The notes: a model not told the origin generated them from the letters alone. Positions 7,301 through 14,015 are shown, counted from the stretch's first letter. The stretch: 33,091 bases of DNA from an uncultured Ruminococcus sp. (GCA_900315755.1 ONAI01000035.1:1-33091); one strand, 5' to 3'. Translations and numbers: made by a program.

Positions 7301-8104
7301 GCGATTAAAGGCATTCTCTTTATCACTGACATTGTTGTGACGTAATATTTCTTCAAATCTATTAACAATCTTGTCGTCAGGAGTAAAGTCTTGCAAGTTT
7401 TTCTTTAGCAGCGGCTTAACGCCGATTTTATATGCGACAGAGTCATCAGAGAAAACCAGATCATCATGTATCTGGCTGCCATAGGTTTCCTTCCACGCTT
7501 CATATTTCTCTGGCGCTGTATGTGCATCTCGATAAAGCCTTATCGACTTATCTTTTTTGGAGAGAAGAACAATATTAGCATCATCTGAACAATCAATGGT
7601 TGGAGCCTTATACTCAATAATGTCCTCTTTCAGATCAGAAGCATACAAAACGAGCCATTTGCATGACTGTTCCTGCTGCCAGTACGAAAAGAGCTGTGCG
7701 CCGTCATTTTTGGTATCGCTGAACGCCTTATCAAATTCTCTGCCCCAAGTCTTACATTCAATGATAAATAGCATTGAACCGTTAGAATCAGTCACACAAA
7801 TATCAGCTCGTCCACTTTTGGCATCATGTCCAAGATGCCATTCTTTTTCAAGTTCAATATGTTCAGGACGATAACCTTTGTCCAACAGACGGCTAACGCA
7901 CTCAAAAACCACAAAATTTTCAGGAGCATCAAAGCCATTATTTCGCTCTTTACCTTTGATATTATCAGGATAATATAGCTTCTTTTTCGTAAAATCGACA
8001 CGTAATGATGCACCAAAGCTTGGAAATCTTTTCTCGTATGAATCCCCATTCTCATGGAAGCCAAGTAATCGCAATACTTTTTTGAAATTGGATTCAGTAA
8101 TCAT
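4361..8104 (-). CDS. Single-chain restriction-modification-specificity protein (type IIG/IIB, AloI-like)
   Basis: A 1247-residue fusion. N-terminus: a PD-(D/E)xK nuclease with D101, E116-C-K118 and a QLFSY (QxxxY-type) motif at 137-141. Middle: an N6-adenine methyltransferase of HsdM type with GQFFTP (421-426), SAM motif DYACGAGHF (456-464) and catalytic NPPY (541-544). C-terminus: two target-recognition domains (about 880-1030 and 1076-1206), each followed by a long helix (1033-1070, 1208-1245), as in HsdS. Such R-M-S chains with two TRDs, about 1250 residues long, are known in the AloI/PpiI/TstI group, which recognise split sites and cut on both sides. One protein would both methylate and cut. 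All catalytic motifs are present. Own promoter and terminator. Confidence 0.9.
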   Translation of the reverse strand: MITESNFKKVLRLLGFHENGDSYEKRFPSFGASLRVDFTKKKLYYPDNIKGKERNNGFDAPENFVVFECVSRLLDKGYRPEHIELEKEWHLGHDAKSGRADICVTDSNGSMLFIIECKTWGREFDKAFSDTKNDGAQLFSYWQQEQSCKWLVLYASDLKEDIIEYKAPTIDCSDDANIVLLSKKDKSIRLYRDAHTAPEKYEAWKETYGSQIHDDLVFSDDSVAYKIGVKPLLKKNLQDFTPDDKIVNRFEEILRHNNVSDKENAFNRLIALFICKLVDEITKGEDDEVEFQYKQGTDTYETLQDRLQRLHRDGMEKFMREEIYYVAADYPEWLFSTYTGSKRKKAIEDLQNTIRILKFYSNNDFAFKDVHNEELFYQNGKILVEMVQLFEKYRIVYPSKHQFLGDLFEQLLNKGFKQNEGQFFTPMPITRFIWDSLPIDRMVKSDRGTIYPKVIDYACGAGHFLTEAIEAINNFVESDGDNSWARDHIFGIEKDYRLARVAKISLFMNGAGEGNIIFGDGLENAPDKGIANGSFDILVANPPYAVKDFKQHLQLKNNNFTLLERIGLNGSEIETLFVERIAQLLKPQGIAAVILPSSILSNDSASYTGAREQLLKNFYIRGIVAFGSKTFGATGTNTVVMFLEKFNEPPKQIDLSADSVEAIFSGAELTEWKDKEILEAYMAQIEVDEDVYRAFLRKDYSIDELNDDEYFKMYVEAFADSTEAKNLQKTKAFKNKSTEEQAAAYLEKFYAYASSIEEEKLLYFSLVYRQTTVIISAPADNKEQKEFLGYDWSNRKGNEGIQIIMPGGKMYNDANREALGTLANAIKQSFDGTIPTLNDEQQDYGSVVHSKDMLDFSRVTFNKSLRLRAKKVFSFSSKYPLIKLTLVCDINVSKTEIHNKPDDMLVSFIEMASVSNEGYIETKVDRPYGEVRNGGYTYFAEGDIIIAKITPCMENGKCAIAEGLTNGIGFGSSEFHTFRCHTDVLLTKYLFLLLNQNMVRKAAEDAMTGASGHRRVPAEFYEELSIPLPPIETQKQIISECSKIDEEFNTTRMSIETYRQKIEELFAELDVANVGGYKLSLADVSKFNVSIGNRVLNKELVYDGTIPVYSANVYEPFGFIDKLLITDFSLPSVLWGIDGDWMTRYMPKNTEFYPTDHCGVLRCKTPEVNPRYMVHILEVEGRKMGFSRSYRASIDRIQGITFSVPNRDVQDKAISKIEELEKKIAEAQQKLETLSGKITDILNQYLN

Positions 8105-8185
8105 AGTTATTTCCTTTCAAGGTGAATTGAACAAGTTACTATTGCTAATCACGCTGAGTGCCTTTTGCATAAAACTATTATTTAT

Positions 8186-8214
8186 ATTATAGCAAAATAA
8201 AGTTTTTTAGTCAA
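8186..8214 (-). promoter_or_regulatory. Sigma-A promoter of the restriction-modification gene
   Basis: On the minus strand: TTGACT (8214-8209), 17-bp spacer, TATAAT (8191-8186) preceded by TGC. The ATG is 82 nt downstream, with GAAAGGA as ribosome site. Confidence 0.8.
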
Positions 8215-8264
8215 GGTATAGAAAAGGAGAAAACAGGCATTAAGAAAGCTGATCTTAATATTTT

Positions 8265-8300
8265 CAAGAAAAACGGAGCGACTTTTTTATCGCTCCATTT
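8265..8300 (-). terminator. Terminator after the mob region
   Basis: Stem GGAGCGA (8275-8281) with TCGCTCC (8290-8296); on the minus strand it is followed by a G then TTTTT. It ends transcripts of the small gene at 8330 and of the relaxase remnant. Confidence 0.8.
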
Positions 8301-8329
8301 ATTATGAGTTTACAATGATTTTGTCCTTC

Positions 8330-8650
8330 TTAATACCGTGGAACACCTACTTCTATGGTGTACTCGTCGTTAAGATTGTTATTTGTGCTCAGTTTAATTG
8401 TTGTTGCTCCCTCAGAGCCGTCGGGGGAAAGCGCTGTGTAGTCATATACAATCGAAATATCCCATATTTCCGCACCAACATAATGCTCGAAAGCTGAAAT
8501 ATAGTTGTTTATATCTCTAAGAGGGGCATCGGCAGGAATATCACTATAAAAAACATATACATTTTGCGATATTCGGTTATTCCCTTTCGTTGCGTTCCGG
8601 CTTTGAGGAAAAATCACGATTCGGCTCTGCTTCAAGAGGTGTATAGTCAT
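8330..8650 (-). CDS. Unknown 106-aa protein overlapping the relaxase 3' end
   Basis: Starts MTIHLLKQSRIVIF and ends YTIEVGVPRY. ATG 8650 is chosen because AAAGGAG lies 8 nt upstream; longer frames run antisense-free but lack such a site. It overlaps the last 74 nt of the relaxase frame in another register, a tight packing often seen in mobilisation modules. Middle and C-terminal parts look like a small mixed alpha/beta domain (YVFYSDIPADAPL, IWDISIVYDYTAL, TTIKLSTNN). I do not recognise it. With the relaxase promoter apparently lost, its expression is uncertain. Confidence 0.6.
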   Translation of the reverse strand: MTIHLLKQSRIVIFPQSRNATKGNNRISQNVYVFYSDIPADAPLRDINNYISAFEHYVGAEIWDISIVYDYTALSPDGSEGATTIKLSTNNNLNDEYTIEVGVPRY

Positions 8651-9770
8651 GTTGACTGCTCCTTTCATTTTGATATAATTGATCGAAAATACGATTGTAT
8701 TTTTGTTGGTATGATTTATTAACGGTTGCTCTTGTCTGAATAGCAAGTGTACGCCGTTCAAGAAGCTCAATTGCGCGTCTGTCGGCGCTTAAACCTTCAT
8801 TGATGCCTTTGCTAATTTCATCTTTTATTCGCTGTTCCTGACGTTCGAGCTCTGCTTTACACTCAGCATTTTTACTCGCTATACTTTTGGCAATTGAGAG
8901 TTTTTCATCCGCTTCTTTGCTTAGCCTTTCTGCCTCTATGATCGGAAGATATTTATTATCCCACTCGGCCTGTTCGTTAGGTACCGCCTTGTTGTGCTTC
9001 TCCACTTTTCTAAGCTCTGCTTTGTATTCTTTCATTTCTTGGGCGTATTCCTTTTTTCGCTTTTTTTGATCTTCATATGAAAAAATGTATCCGAGTTCGG
9101 GCTCTTTTGGCGGGTTTAAAAAGTCGGGACGAGGTGGGAGCTCTGCGACGATCTTTTTATTCTGCTTGTCGATTTTTGCTGAATTATCCATGATCTTAAC
9201 CTCCTGTTCAGAAATAGTCGAAATATTTGCTTTTATTTGGCGCTCTTGTTCAGCAATTTGGCGCTCATTGTCTTGTACTACGGGATAATATGTCTCCATA
9301 ATTTTTGTCGGAATTGTAAAGCCTCTGCCTTTTTTCGGAGGCTCAATTTCAAATCCATGCGCTTCACAAATCTTCTGAAAAATACCACGCTCCGACTCTG
9401 TAAAGTTTTTTATAGCGTCCTTGCCATTACCGTATCCCATGGCTTCCAGTGCTTTGGATAATCCCTGCTGCCTTGTCATCCCTTTTTTGAATCCGTCAGC
9501 GAAAGGAATTATATCATAATGCAAGTGAGGTGTCTTTTCGTCCATGTGAATTACAGCATTAAAAACATAGAAATTTGGATTCCTTGCAGCGAAACTTTGG
9601 ACGCCGATTTTCTCGTTTCCGAGCATATATTCTGCGAGGCATTGTGCAGCGATTTCGGCATCTTTAGGATTAGCAGCAATTTTTGTTCCATCCTTTAAAA
9701 CTGAATCAACAAGAGCAGTATCAATCATTGACCCTACGCCTACGACATACTCATAAAACGATTGCTGCTT
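8577..9770 (-). pseudogene. MobV-type relaxase (plasmid mobilisation protein), 5'-truncated
   Basis: The frame encodes the relaxase motif HMDEKTPHLH (the HxDExTPHxH metal-binding site; residues 61-70 counted from the first internal ATG at 9728) followed by a long charged coiled-coil tail (QDNERQIAEQERQIKANIS and beyond). The family-like sequence continues upstream of that ATG (FYEYVVGVGS, to about 9770) without a start codon, then runs into integrase sequence read on the other strand. The family's N-terminal motifs (the HxxR-like motif I and the NYDL-like motif II) are missing, roughly 40-50 residues. The ATG at 9728 has no good ribosome site. Relaxase activity is therefore probably lost. Confidence 0.8.
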
Positions 9771-9775
9771 ATTAT

Positions 9776-10219
9776 CATTTTTTATACAGCGGAGTGCGTG
9801 TGTCCGAGCTGCTTGACCTGAAACGTGAGAATGTCAACATAGAGGAGCATTGCTTCAAGGTGGTGGAGAGCAAGACCGAGAGCGGTATCCGTGTTGTGCC
9901 GATACACGACAGGACTTATCCGTTCTTCAAGAAGTGGTACGAGGACGGCAAAGAGTATCTTCTCCATACTCCCGACGGCAAGCAGTTTATCTACCGCAAC
10001 TACTACGATTCCTACTGGACACCTGTTATGGAGCTGATCGGCTGCTCACATAAGCCACACGATACCCGTCACACCTGCATCTCTATGATGACCGAAAAAG
10101 AGGTATCGCCTACGCTGATAAAGAAGATCGTCGGTCATTCAGGCGCTATGTCATTGACCGAGAAGGTTTATACGCACGTTAATGTGCAGGAGCTGTTGGA
10201 GGCTATTAATAAGATATAG
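9776..10219 (+). pseudogene. Tyrosine integrase, catalytic domain only (5'-truncated)
   Basis: Integrase homology begins at about 9776 (HFLYSGVRVSELL) and runs to TAG at 10219. The catalytic residues are all present: Arg in SGVR, Lys in KTESG, HxxR in HDTRH, His in VGHSG and the Tyr nucleophile in VYTHV. The N-terminal core- and arm-binding domains, normally about 200 residues, are absent. The open frame reaches back to 9683, but that part is antisense to the relaxase and is not integrase-like. With no promoter, start or DNA-binding domains it should be inactive. This is the likely remains of the enzyme that inserted the element into rpsI. Confidence 0.88.
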
Positions 10220-10227
10220 GTATAAAA

Positions 10228-10262
10228 TAACCGCTGAGGGAAACAATCTCTCAGCGGTTTGA
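10228..10262. terminator. Terminator between the integrase remnant and the cyclase-like gene
   Basis: Stem CCGCTGAG (10231-10238) with CTCAGCGG (10250-10257), TTTGATTT on the right and an A/T-rich left side. It suits both convergent genes. Confidence 0.8.
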
Positions 10263-10263
10263 T

Positions 10264-11346
10264 TTATGGATTTAATATTTTTCCTTCTTTGTCGATTATT
10301 TGTATAACAAGTTTCATGTATCGACGTTCGCAATTGCCTTGCGAAACAATGCGATGTTCCGGTTTATTATACTTAGCACACATATAATTATGATAAACCA
10401 TTGACCACACATACTTACGCAGTACACGTTCTTGAGCATCAAACAGCTTTATTTCTTTTGTTGCAATAGAAGAATAGTTGCTGTGTTTAATCAGTTTCTG
10501 CTCGACAATTTGTTTATGCAAATTCAGTATTAAATCAATATTCGGAAATGATTTTGGCAACTTCTCATAATCAACAGGAGATATTTGCTTCATCATATCC
10601 AAAGCCTGTCCTAACATTTGTTCAGGAATAAATGAACGTATATCAAAACAATATAAGTATGACAAACAAATAACATCATCATCACACTTATAAAGAAGAT
10701 TGATTGCTATATTCCGTTCAAGTATAGTTTGATTATACATCTGGAGAATTCTTGAATAGAAAATTTTTTCGTCCTCAGCGATGACATCTCCGTTTTTCAT
10801 TTTATTTTCAATGGAGATTGCACTATTTAACTCATCCTGACTATACAGAACATTTTGGTCTAATATGTCAATAATCTCGTCTGATACTGCTATCCTGGGG
10901 TGAACAGTTTTCTCTTCAAGTTCTACTGCTTTGATTAGTCCTTCACCGAAAATATAGTCATCATTAATGGACATTTTGCCTTTGGTGAAACCGCCACGGA
11001 GAAACAAACCACATTCCGTAATAAAACCTCTCTGAATGGAATTAATAATACTCATAAAAGTAATAATGCGAGATTTTTCCTTAGTAGCATCATCGCCAAC
11101 TTCTATACACAGAAGTACATTATCAGAAAAAATCTTAGATTGAATATGCATATTTGCAAACTGCGATGCGAGTTGAGAGTCGTTAGCTGAATTAATAGTG
11201 GCTAATGTGTTAGAAATAGCAGAATTTACAATGTTTAGAAATTCGGGAGCTTTCTCAGGAGTTTCTTCAAAAAAAGCCTTATAGCCTAAAATATCAAAAT
11301 AGGCGATGTAGTATTCCTTTATAGGATTAGCGGTATTGTTTTCCAT
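10264..11346 (-). CDS. Class III nucleotidyl cyclase-like protein, element cargo
   Basis: A 360-residue protein without signal peptide. Residues 14-160 follow the class III cyclase layout: metal Asp in AYFDILGYKAFF (D18), second Asp in KIFSDNVLL (D75), a glycine block LRGGFTKGK (116-123), then FGEGLIKAVELEE (133-145) and HPRIAVSDEI (149-158). These match, in order, the strand and helix signatures of adenylate/guanylate cyclase domains, including relatives used in Pycsar defence. Residues about 165-360 are mostly helical and unassigned. ATG 11346 is chosen for the AGAAGG site upstream. It lies on the rpsI strand, 180 nt after that gene, with no clear promoter. Product nucleotide and any effector are unknown. 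Confidence 0.65.
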   Translation of the reverse strand: MENNTANPIKEYYIAYFDILGYKAFFEETPEKAPEFLNIVNSAISNTLATINSANDSQLASQFANMHIQSKIFSDNVLLCIEVGDDATKEKSRIITFMSIINSIQRGFITECGLFLRGGFTKGKMSINDDYIFGEGLIKAVELEEKTVHPRIAVSDEIIDILDQNVLYSQDELNSAISIENKMKNGDVIAEDEKIFYSRILQMYNQTILERNIAINLLYKCDDDVICLSYLYCFDIRSFIPEQMLGQALDMMKQISPVDYEKLPKSFPNIDLILNLHKQIVEQKLIKHSNYSSIATKEIKLFDAQERVLRKYVWSMVYHNYMCAKYNKPEHRIVSQGNCERRYMKLVIQIIDKEGKILNP

Positions 11347-11373
11347 ATTCAACCTTCTTTCTATTACAAATAA

Positions 11374-11408
11374 GGCATTCACCAAACGATGAATGCCTTG
11401 ATTTTTTG
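11374..11408. terminator. Hairpin just upstream of the cyclase-like gene
   Basis: Stem AAGGCATTCA with TGAATGCCTT (10 bp, about 11372-11397), then GATTTTTT on the plus strand and ATTTGT on the minus strand. It is a good plus-strand terminator; on the minus strand it is weaker but would sit between rpsI and the cyclase-like gene and could reduce read-through. Confidence 0.55.
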
Positions 11409-11440
11409 TTAGTTACCCGTTAGTTACGTGTTAGTTACCG
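11408..11440. repeat. Three 11-bp direct repeats (GTTAGTTAC) near the right end
   Basis: GTTAGTTACCC (11408-11418), GTTAGTTACGT (11419-11429), GTTAGTTACCG (11430-11440): the first nine bases are identical and units are directly adjacent, one helical turn each. They sit 77 bp inside attR, the usual place for integrase arm-type sites. Replication iterons are an alternative. Confidence 0.65.
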
Positions 11441-11517
11441 TCCGAAATTCACCATATTTCAGATAAACCCAAACCGGACAAAACAGCGTAAATACGTGAT
11501 TTTGAATACTCCCAACA

Positions 11518-11538
11518 GGGATAAAATTATCTCTTTGA
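11518..11538. repeat. attR: 21-bp direct repeat overlapping the rpsI stop
   Basis: Identical to 2729-2749. On the minus strand it encodes the final Ser-Lys-Arg-stop of rpsI (stop at 11527-11529) plus 9 nt after the stop, so insertion leaves the ribosomal protein unchanged. Confidence 0.85.
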
Positions 11539-11928
11539 GAACTGAGGAGCGCGACGAGCAGCCTTGAGACCGTACTTCTTTCTTTCCTTCATACGTGGGT
11601 CACGAGTGAGGAATCCAGCCTTCTTAAGGGTTGGACGAAGTTCAGGGCTGAACTCGAGGAGAGCACGTGAAAGACCGTGTCTGATAGCACCAGCCTGACC
11701 TGTAACTCCGCCGCCGACAACAGTACAAACGATGTCGAACTTATCGAGATTATCAGTAAGAGCGAGAGGCTGACGAACGATGAGCTTGAGTGTCTCAAGA
11801 CCGAAATAGTCATCAATACCTCTGCCGTTGATTGTTACATTACCAGAACCGGGATAGATTCTAACTCTTGCAACAGAGTGCTTTCTTCTGCCAGTTCCAT
11901 AGTAGTATTTAACTTTTGATTCGTACAT
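11527..11928 (-). CDS. rpsI: 30S ribosomal protein S9
   Basis: A 133-residue S9 of normal length. It shows [15 protein letters not shown] near the N-terminus, the [14 protein letters not shown] block in the middle, and the basic C-terminal tail ending in SKR that reaches the ribosomal P site. GGAGG lies 9 nt before the ATG. It is the second gene after rplM, 18 nt downstream, as in most bacteria. Its last codons form half of the element's attachment core, and its likely original terminator is now 8.8 kb away at 2681-2707. What terminates it today is unclear; read-through into the cyclase-like gene is possible. Confidence 0.98.
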   Translation of the reverse strand: MYESKVKYYYGTGRRKHSVARVRIYPGSGNVTINGRGIDDYFGLETLKLIVRQPLALTDNLDKFDIVCTVVGGGVTGQAGAIRHGLSRALLEFSPELRPTLKKAGFLTRDPRMKERKKYGLKAARRAPQFSKR

Positions 11929-11946
11929 TTAAAAGCACCTCCTGAA

Positions 11947-12375
11947 TTAAAGCTCGTAAGCAACAGGCTTCTGAGCAGCCTGGTTGTGGTTAGCATCCTT
12001 ATAAGTTCTGAGTCTCTTGAGCTGAGCGCGTCCGAGGCTGTTGTTAGGAAGCATACCGTTAACAGCGATCATCATAGCTCTGTCAGCCTGATTAGCCATC
12101 ATATCCTTGTATGCGATGGACTTGATACCGCCGATCCAGCCAGTGTGCCAGTAGAACTTCTTCTGCTCAAGCTTCTTACCAGTAAGGATAGCCTGAGCGC
12201 AGTTGATAACGATAACGTGGTCACCACAGTCAACGTTAGGTGTGAAAGTAGGCTTATGCTTGCCTCTGAGAATATGAGCTGCCTTAGCTGCAACGCGACC
12301 GAGCGGCTGTCCAGCAGCATCGAGGACGTACCAAGTGCGAGTTACTTCAGCAGGTTTTGCCAGTGTAGTAGACAT
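11947..12375 (-). CDS. rplM: 50S ribosomal protein L13
   Basis: A 142-residue L13 of normal size. Family features: RTWYVLDAAGQPLGRVA, then GDHVIVINC, the FYWHTGWIGGIKS signature, and AVNGMLPNNSLGR. ATG 12375 with GGAGG about 10 nt upstream; the longer open frame to 12450 runs through the leader hairpin and is not used. Transcribed with rpsI from a near-perfect promoter, with a hairpin leader that may mediate autoregulation. Confidence 0.98.
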   Translation of the reverse strand: MSTTLAKPAEVTRTWYVLDAAGQPLGRVAAKAAHILRGKHKPTFTPNVDCGDHVIVINCAQAILTGKKLEQKKFYWHTGWIGGIKSIAYKDMMANQADRAMMIAVNGMLPNNSLGRAQLKRLRTYKDANHNQAAQKPVAYEL

Positions 12376-12402
12376 AATATATTCCTCCGTTAATTTATTT
12401 TC

Positions 12403-12429
12403 GTCGGGGGAAAATTCCGAGTTCCCGAC
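12403..12429 (-). ncRNA. Leader hairpin of the rplM-rpsI mRNA (possible L13 leader)
   Basis: GTCGGG pairs with CCCGAC in the untranslated leader, between the promoter (start near 12435) and the ribosome site. A ribosomal protein L13 leader is a known cis-regulator in Firmicutes; whether this is that family needs a covariance-model match. Confidence 0.5.
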
Positions 12430-12441
12430 AGTGCAAGACAT

Positions 12442-12470
12442 ATTATACACTAACTTCCGGGACTTGTCAA
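12442..12470 (-). promoter_or_regulatory. Consensus promoter of rplM-rpsI
   Basis: On the minus strand: TTGACA (12470-12465), 17-bp spacer, TATAAT (12447-12442). Both hexamers are perfect. Confidence 0.9.
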
Positions 12471-12707
12471 GGCTTTTTTTGGATTTTTTTTAATATATAC
12501 CCCACTTTCTCTTTATTTCTCTTTTGTTTTCTTGATTTCTCTCACTATCTCGTTTTTGATTTCAGAAAATCAACGTAGAAAAACGGCGCAGATTTCCGCA
12601 AAAATATGTGTATAAAGACAATAAAAAGAACGGCATCAGGTCACTTTCCCTAATGCTGCCTTCGATCAGACACAAGCTATAAAAAAACGAACATCTTTCA
12701 TCAAAAA
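12471..12707. other. Gene-free stretch upstream of rplM
   Basis: No convincing coding frame. The part nearest rplM (12471-12560) is a pyrimidine-rich run on the plus strand, so purine-rich on the rplM strand. The rest holds one terminator-like hairpin (12617-12660) and otherwise nothing I can assign. Confidence 0.5.
12617..12660 (-). terminator. Terminator-like hairpin
   Basis: GCATCAGG (12633-12640) pairs with CCTAATGC (12649-12656), the one mismatch becoming a G-U pair on the minus-strand RNA, with TTCTTTTTATT following on that strand. A possible second stop for the cohesin/dockerin transcript. Confidence 0.5.
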
Positions 12708-12748
12708 GCGCTGCTATAATGTCATTTCAGACCAAGCAGCGCGTTTTT
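12702..12748. terminator. Bidirectional terminator
   Basis: Stem GCGCTGCT (12708-12715) with AGCAGCGC (12735-12742), flanked by AAAAA on the left and GTTTTT on the right, so it works in both directions. Serves the cohesin/dockerin gene on the minus strand. Confidence 0.75.
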
Positions 12749-12762
12749 ACTCATAAACAGGC

Positions 12763-12786
12763 AGCTTCCTCCGGTGGGAGGAAGCT
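12763..12786 (-). terminator. Strong hairpin after the cohesin/dockerin gene
   Basis: Ten perfect base pairs (AGCTTCCTCC at 12763-12772, GGAGGAAGCT at 12777-12786) with a 4-nt loop, 39 nt after the stop. No T-run follows on the minus strand, so it may protect the mRNA 3' end instead of terminating. Confidence 0.5.
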
Positions 12787-12824
12787 CCTTGAGTAGTATG
12801 AAAGAGAGATTTAAGATTTCAGAT

Positions 12825-14015
12825 TCAAGCAGCTAAGAGGTTGTTATGGATCTGACGAGCATCTTCAAGATCGAGACCATTCATGCGGTCTACGTTGCCC
12901 TTCTTAACGCCCTCAGCTGTGATACGGTTCTCGTCTGTACCGTTGATGCCGTACTTAGCTTCATTATTAGTTGCCTGCATTACGAGAATTTCATCAGCTA
13001 TGTTAACTTCGTTATCGTTGTTAGCATCGCCGTTATCCGGATTTGGATTAGGAATGTTGATCGTGAAATCCATCATGCAGTTACCAACTACTGCATATAT
13101 AGTAGCCTTACCGTAAGCGTCGCCGTTTACGTGGATGATACCGTTATCAACAGTTGCTAATTTAGTGTTGTCGCTGAACCAGTATATATTTGCGTTCTTA
13201 GGAAGATTTACCGGCATGAACATGAAGGAATAACCTGCGCCAACTTCTTTGATCTCGTCAATGTGCTTTGTTTCGCGGTCAACCTGAATGCCTGCGTTAG
13301 CAGCCATGTTTTCTTCTATCTTAGCCTTGATCTCATTTGTTTCCTCTTCTGTTAAGTTATTCTCATCTATTACTGAGATTATATCTTCAGCAGTTTCAAA
13401 AGTTTTGTTAGGGTTATCAACTATTCTGATGCAGCCATTCTGCATACCCTTTGTGTAGAGCCAGTCCTGCATTGCATGACCAGACGCATTATCTTCAACG
13501 TTTGTAAAAGCATCGTTTGTGTTGCTGTCGTAAGCAAACTCAAAACCTATCGGATAGAGGTCGCCGATCTCTGCGTCCTTAGGAACACAGAATGTAACTG
13601 TAAAGATAACCTCATTGATCATCGGACGGAATACCTGAGCACCTGCAAGAGCCTCACCCTTTACGAACGGAGCATTGGTTGAAGGATGAAGACGAGTATC
13701 ATAATGGATCGTAATATCGAAGCAAGCATAAGCATTGTCAGCGCCGGTTACTACGAACTCTACCGGAACTTCCATACCGCGGATGTCTTCTGTGAAGAGG
13801 ATATTCTTGCTGACTACTGATAAGGTTGGAGTAGTCTGAATATCTGTTGAGATCTCTTCGCCTTCGCCAGTCTTGTATTCGATATAGTTAGTAGGATCAT
13901 ACTCTACCATTTCGTTATCGCCCTTGTATGAAGCGTTAGCTGCCATACCGAATGTCATTGTTAAGAAACTACCGATCATCATCATTGTAGTTATAGCTGT
14001 TAAAGTTTTTTTCAT
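12825..14015 (-). CDS. Secreted cohesin-dockerin protein (adaptor scaffoldin-like)
   Basis: A 396-residue exported protein with signal peptide at 1-28. Residues about 62-199 match a cohesin: TPTLSVVSKNILFTED, then VPVEFVVTGADNAYACFDITIHYD, an NEVIFTVTF strand and IGFEFAYD. After a helical spacer (205-258) comes an Ig-like beta domain (260-321, with IYWFSDNTKLATVDNGIIHV). Residues 327-394 are a dockerin: first calcium loop D330-x-N-x-D334 with D341, second loop N374-x-D376 with D385, the latter degenerate. One cohesin plus one dockerin is the plan of adaptor scaffoldins such as ScaC of R. flavefaciens; the Ig-like domain between them is extra. It would bind a dockerin enzyme and plug into a larger scaffold. 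ATG 14015 with AGAGAGG upstream. The cohesin call is from pattern, so moderate. Confidence 0.7.
   Translation of the reverse strand: MKKTLTAITTMMMIGSFLTMTFGMAANASYKGDNEMVEYDPTNYIEYKTGEGEEISTDIQTTPTLSVVSKNILFTEDIRGMEVPVEFVVTGADNAYACFDITIHYDTRLHPSTNAPFVKGEALAGAQVFRPMINEVIFTVTFCVPKDAEIGDLYPIGFEFAYDSNTNDAFTNVEDNASGHAMQDWLYTKGMQNGCIRIVDNPNKTFETAEDIISVIDENNLTEEETNEIKAKIEENMAANAGIQVDRETKHIDEIKEVGAGYSFMFMPVNLPKNANIYWFSDNTKLATVDNGIIHVNGDAYGKATIYAVVGNCMMDFTINIPNPNPDNGDANNDNEVNIADEILVMQATNNEAKYGINGTDENRITAEGVKKGNVDRMNGLDLEDARQIHNNLLAA

Larger units (their letters stand above)
2729..11538. mobile_element. 8.8-kb integrative element at the 3' end of rpsI, now degenerate
   Basis: Bounded by a perfect 21-bp direct repeat (2729-2749 and 11518-11538). 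The right copy contains the last codons and stop of rpsI, so rpsI stays intact. Inside are mobile-element genes: a serine recombinase, a MobV relaxase, a tyrosine integrase catalytic domain, and cargo (restriction-modification protein, cyclase-like protein). Integration in a conserved gene's 3' end with a duplicated core is the usual outcome of tyrosine integrases. Integrase and relaxase have lost their N-termini at a common junction, so autonomous movement is unlikely. Part of the cargo is visibly A+T-rich: 16 of 60 bases at 10681-10740 are G/C, against 25 of 60 at 20041-20100 in the GH9 gene. Confidence 0.85.

Noticed and set aside
9683-9775. Upstream extension of the integrase frame starting with ATG at 9683
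   Set aside because: It is antisense to the conserved relaxase frame and has no integrase-like sequence; real homology begins at about 9776.
12376-12450. N-terminal extension of rplM to ATG 12450
   Set aside because: It runs through the promoter -10 and the leader hairpin and lacks a ribosome site; L13 begins at 12375.
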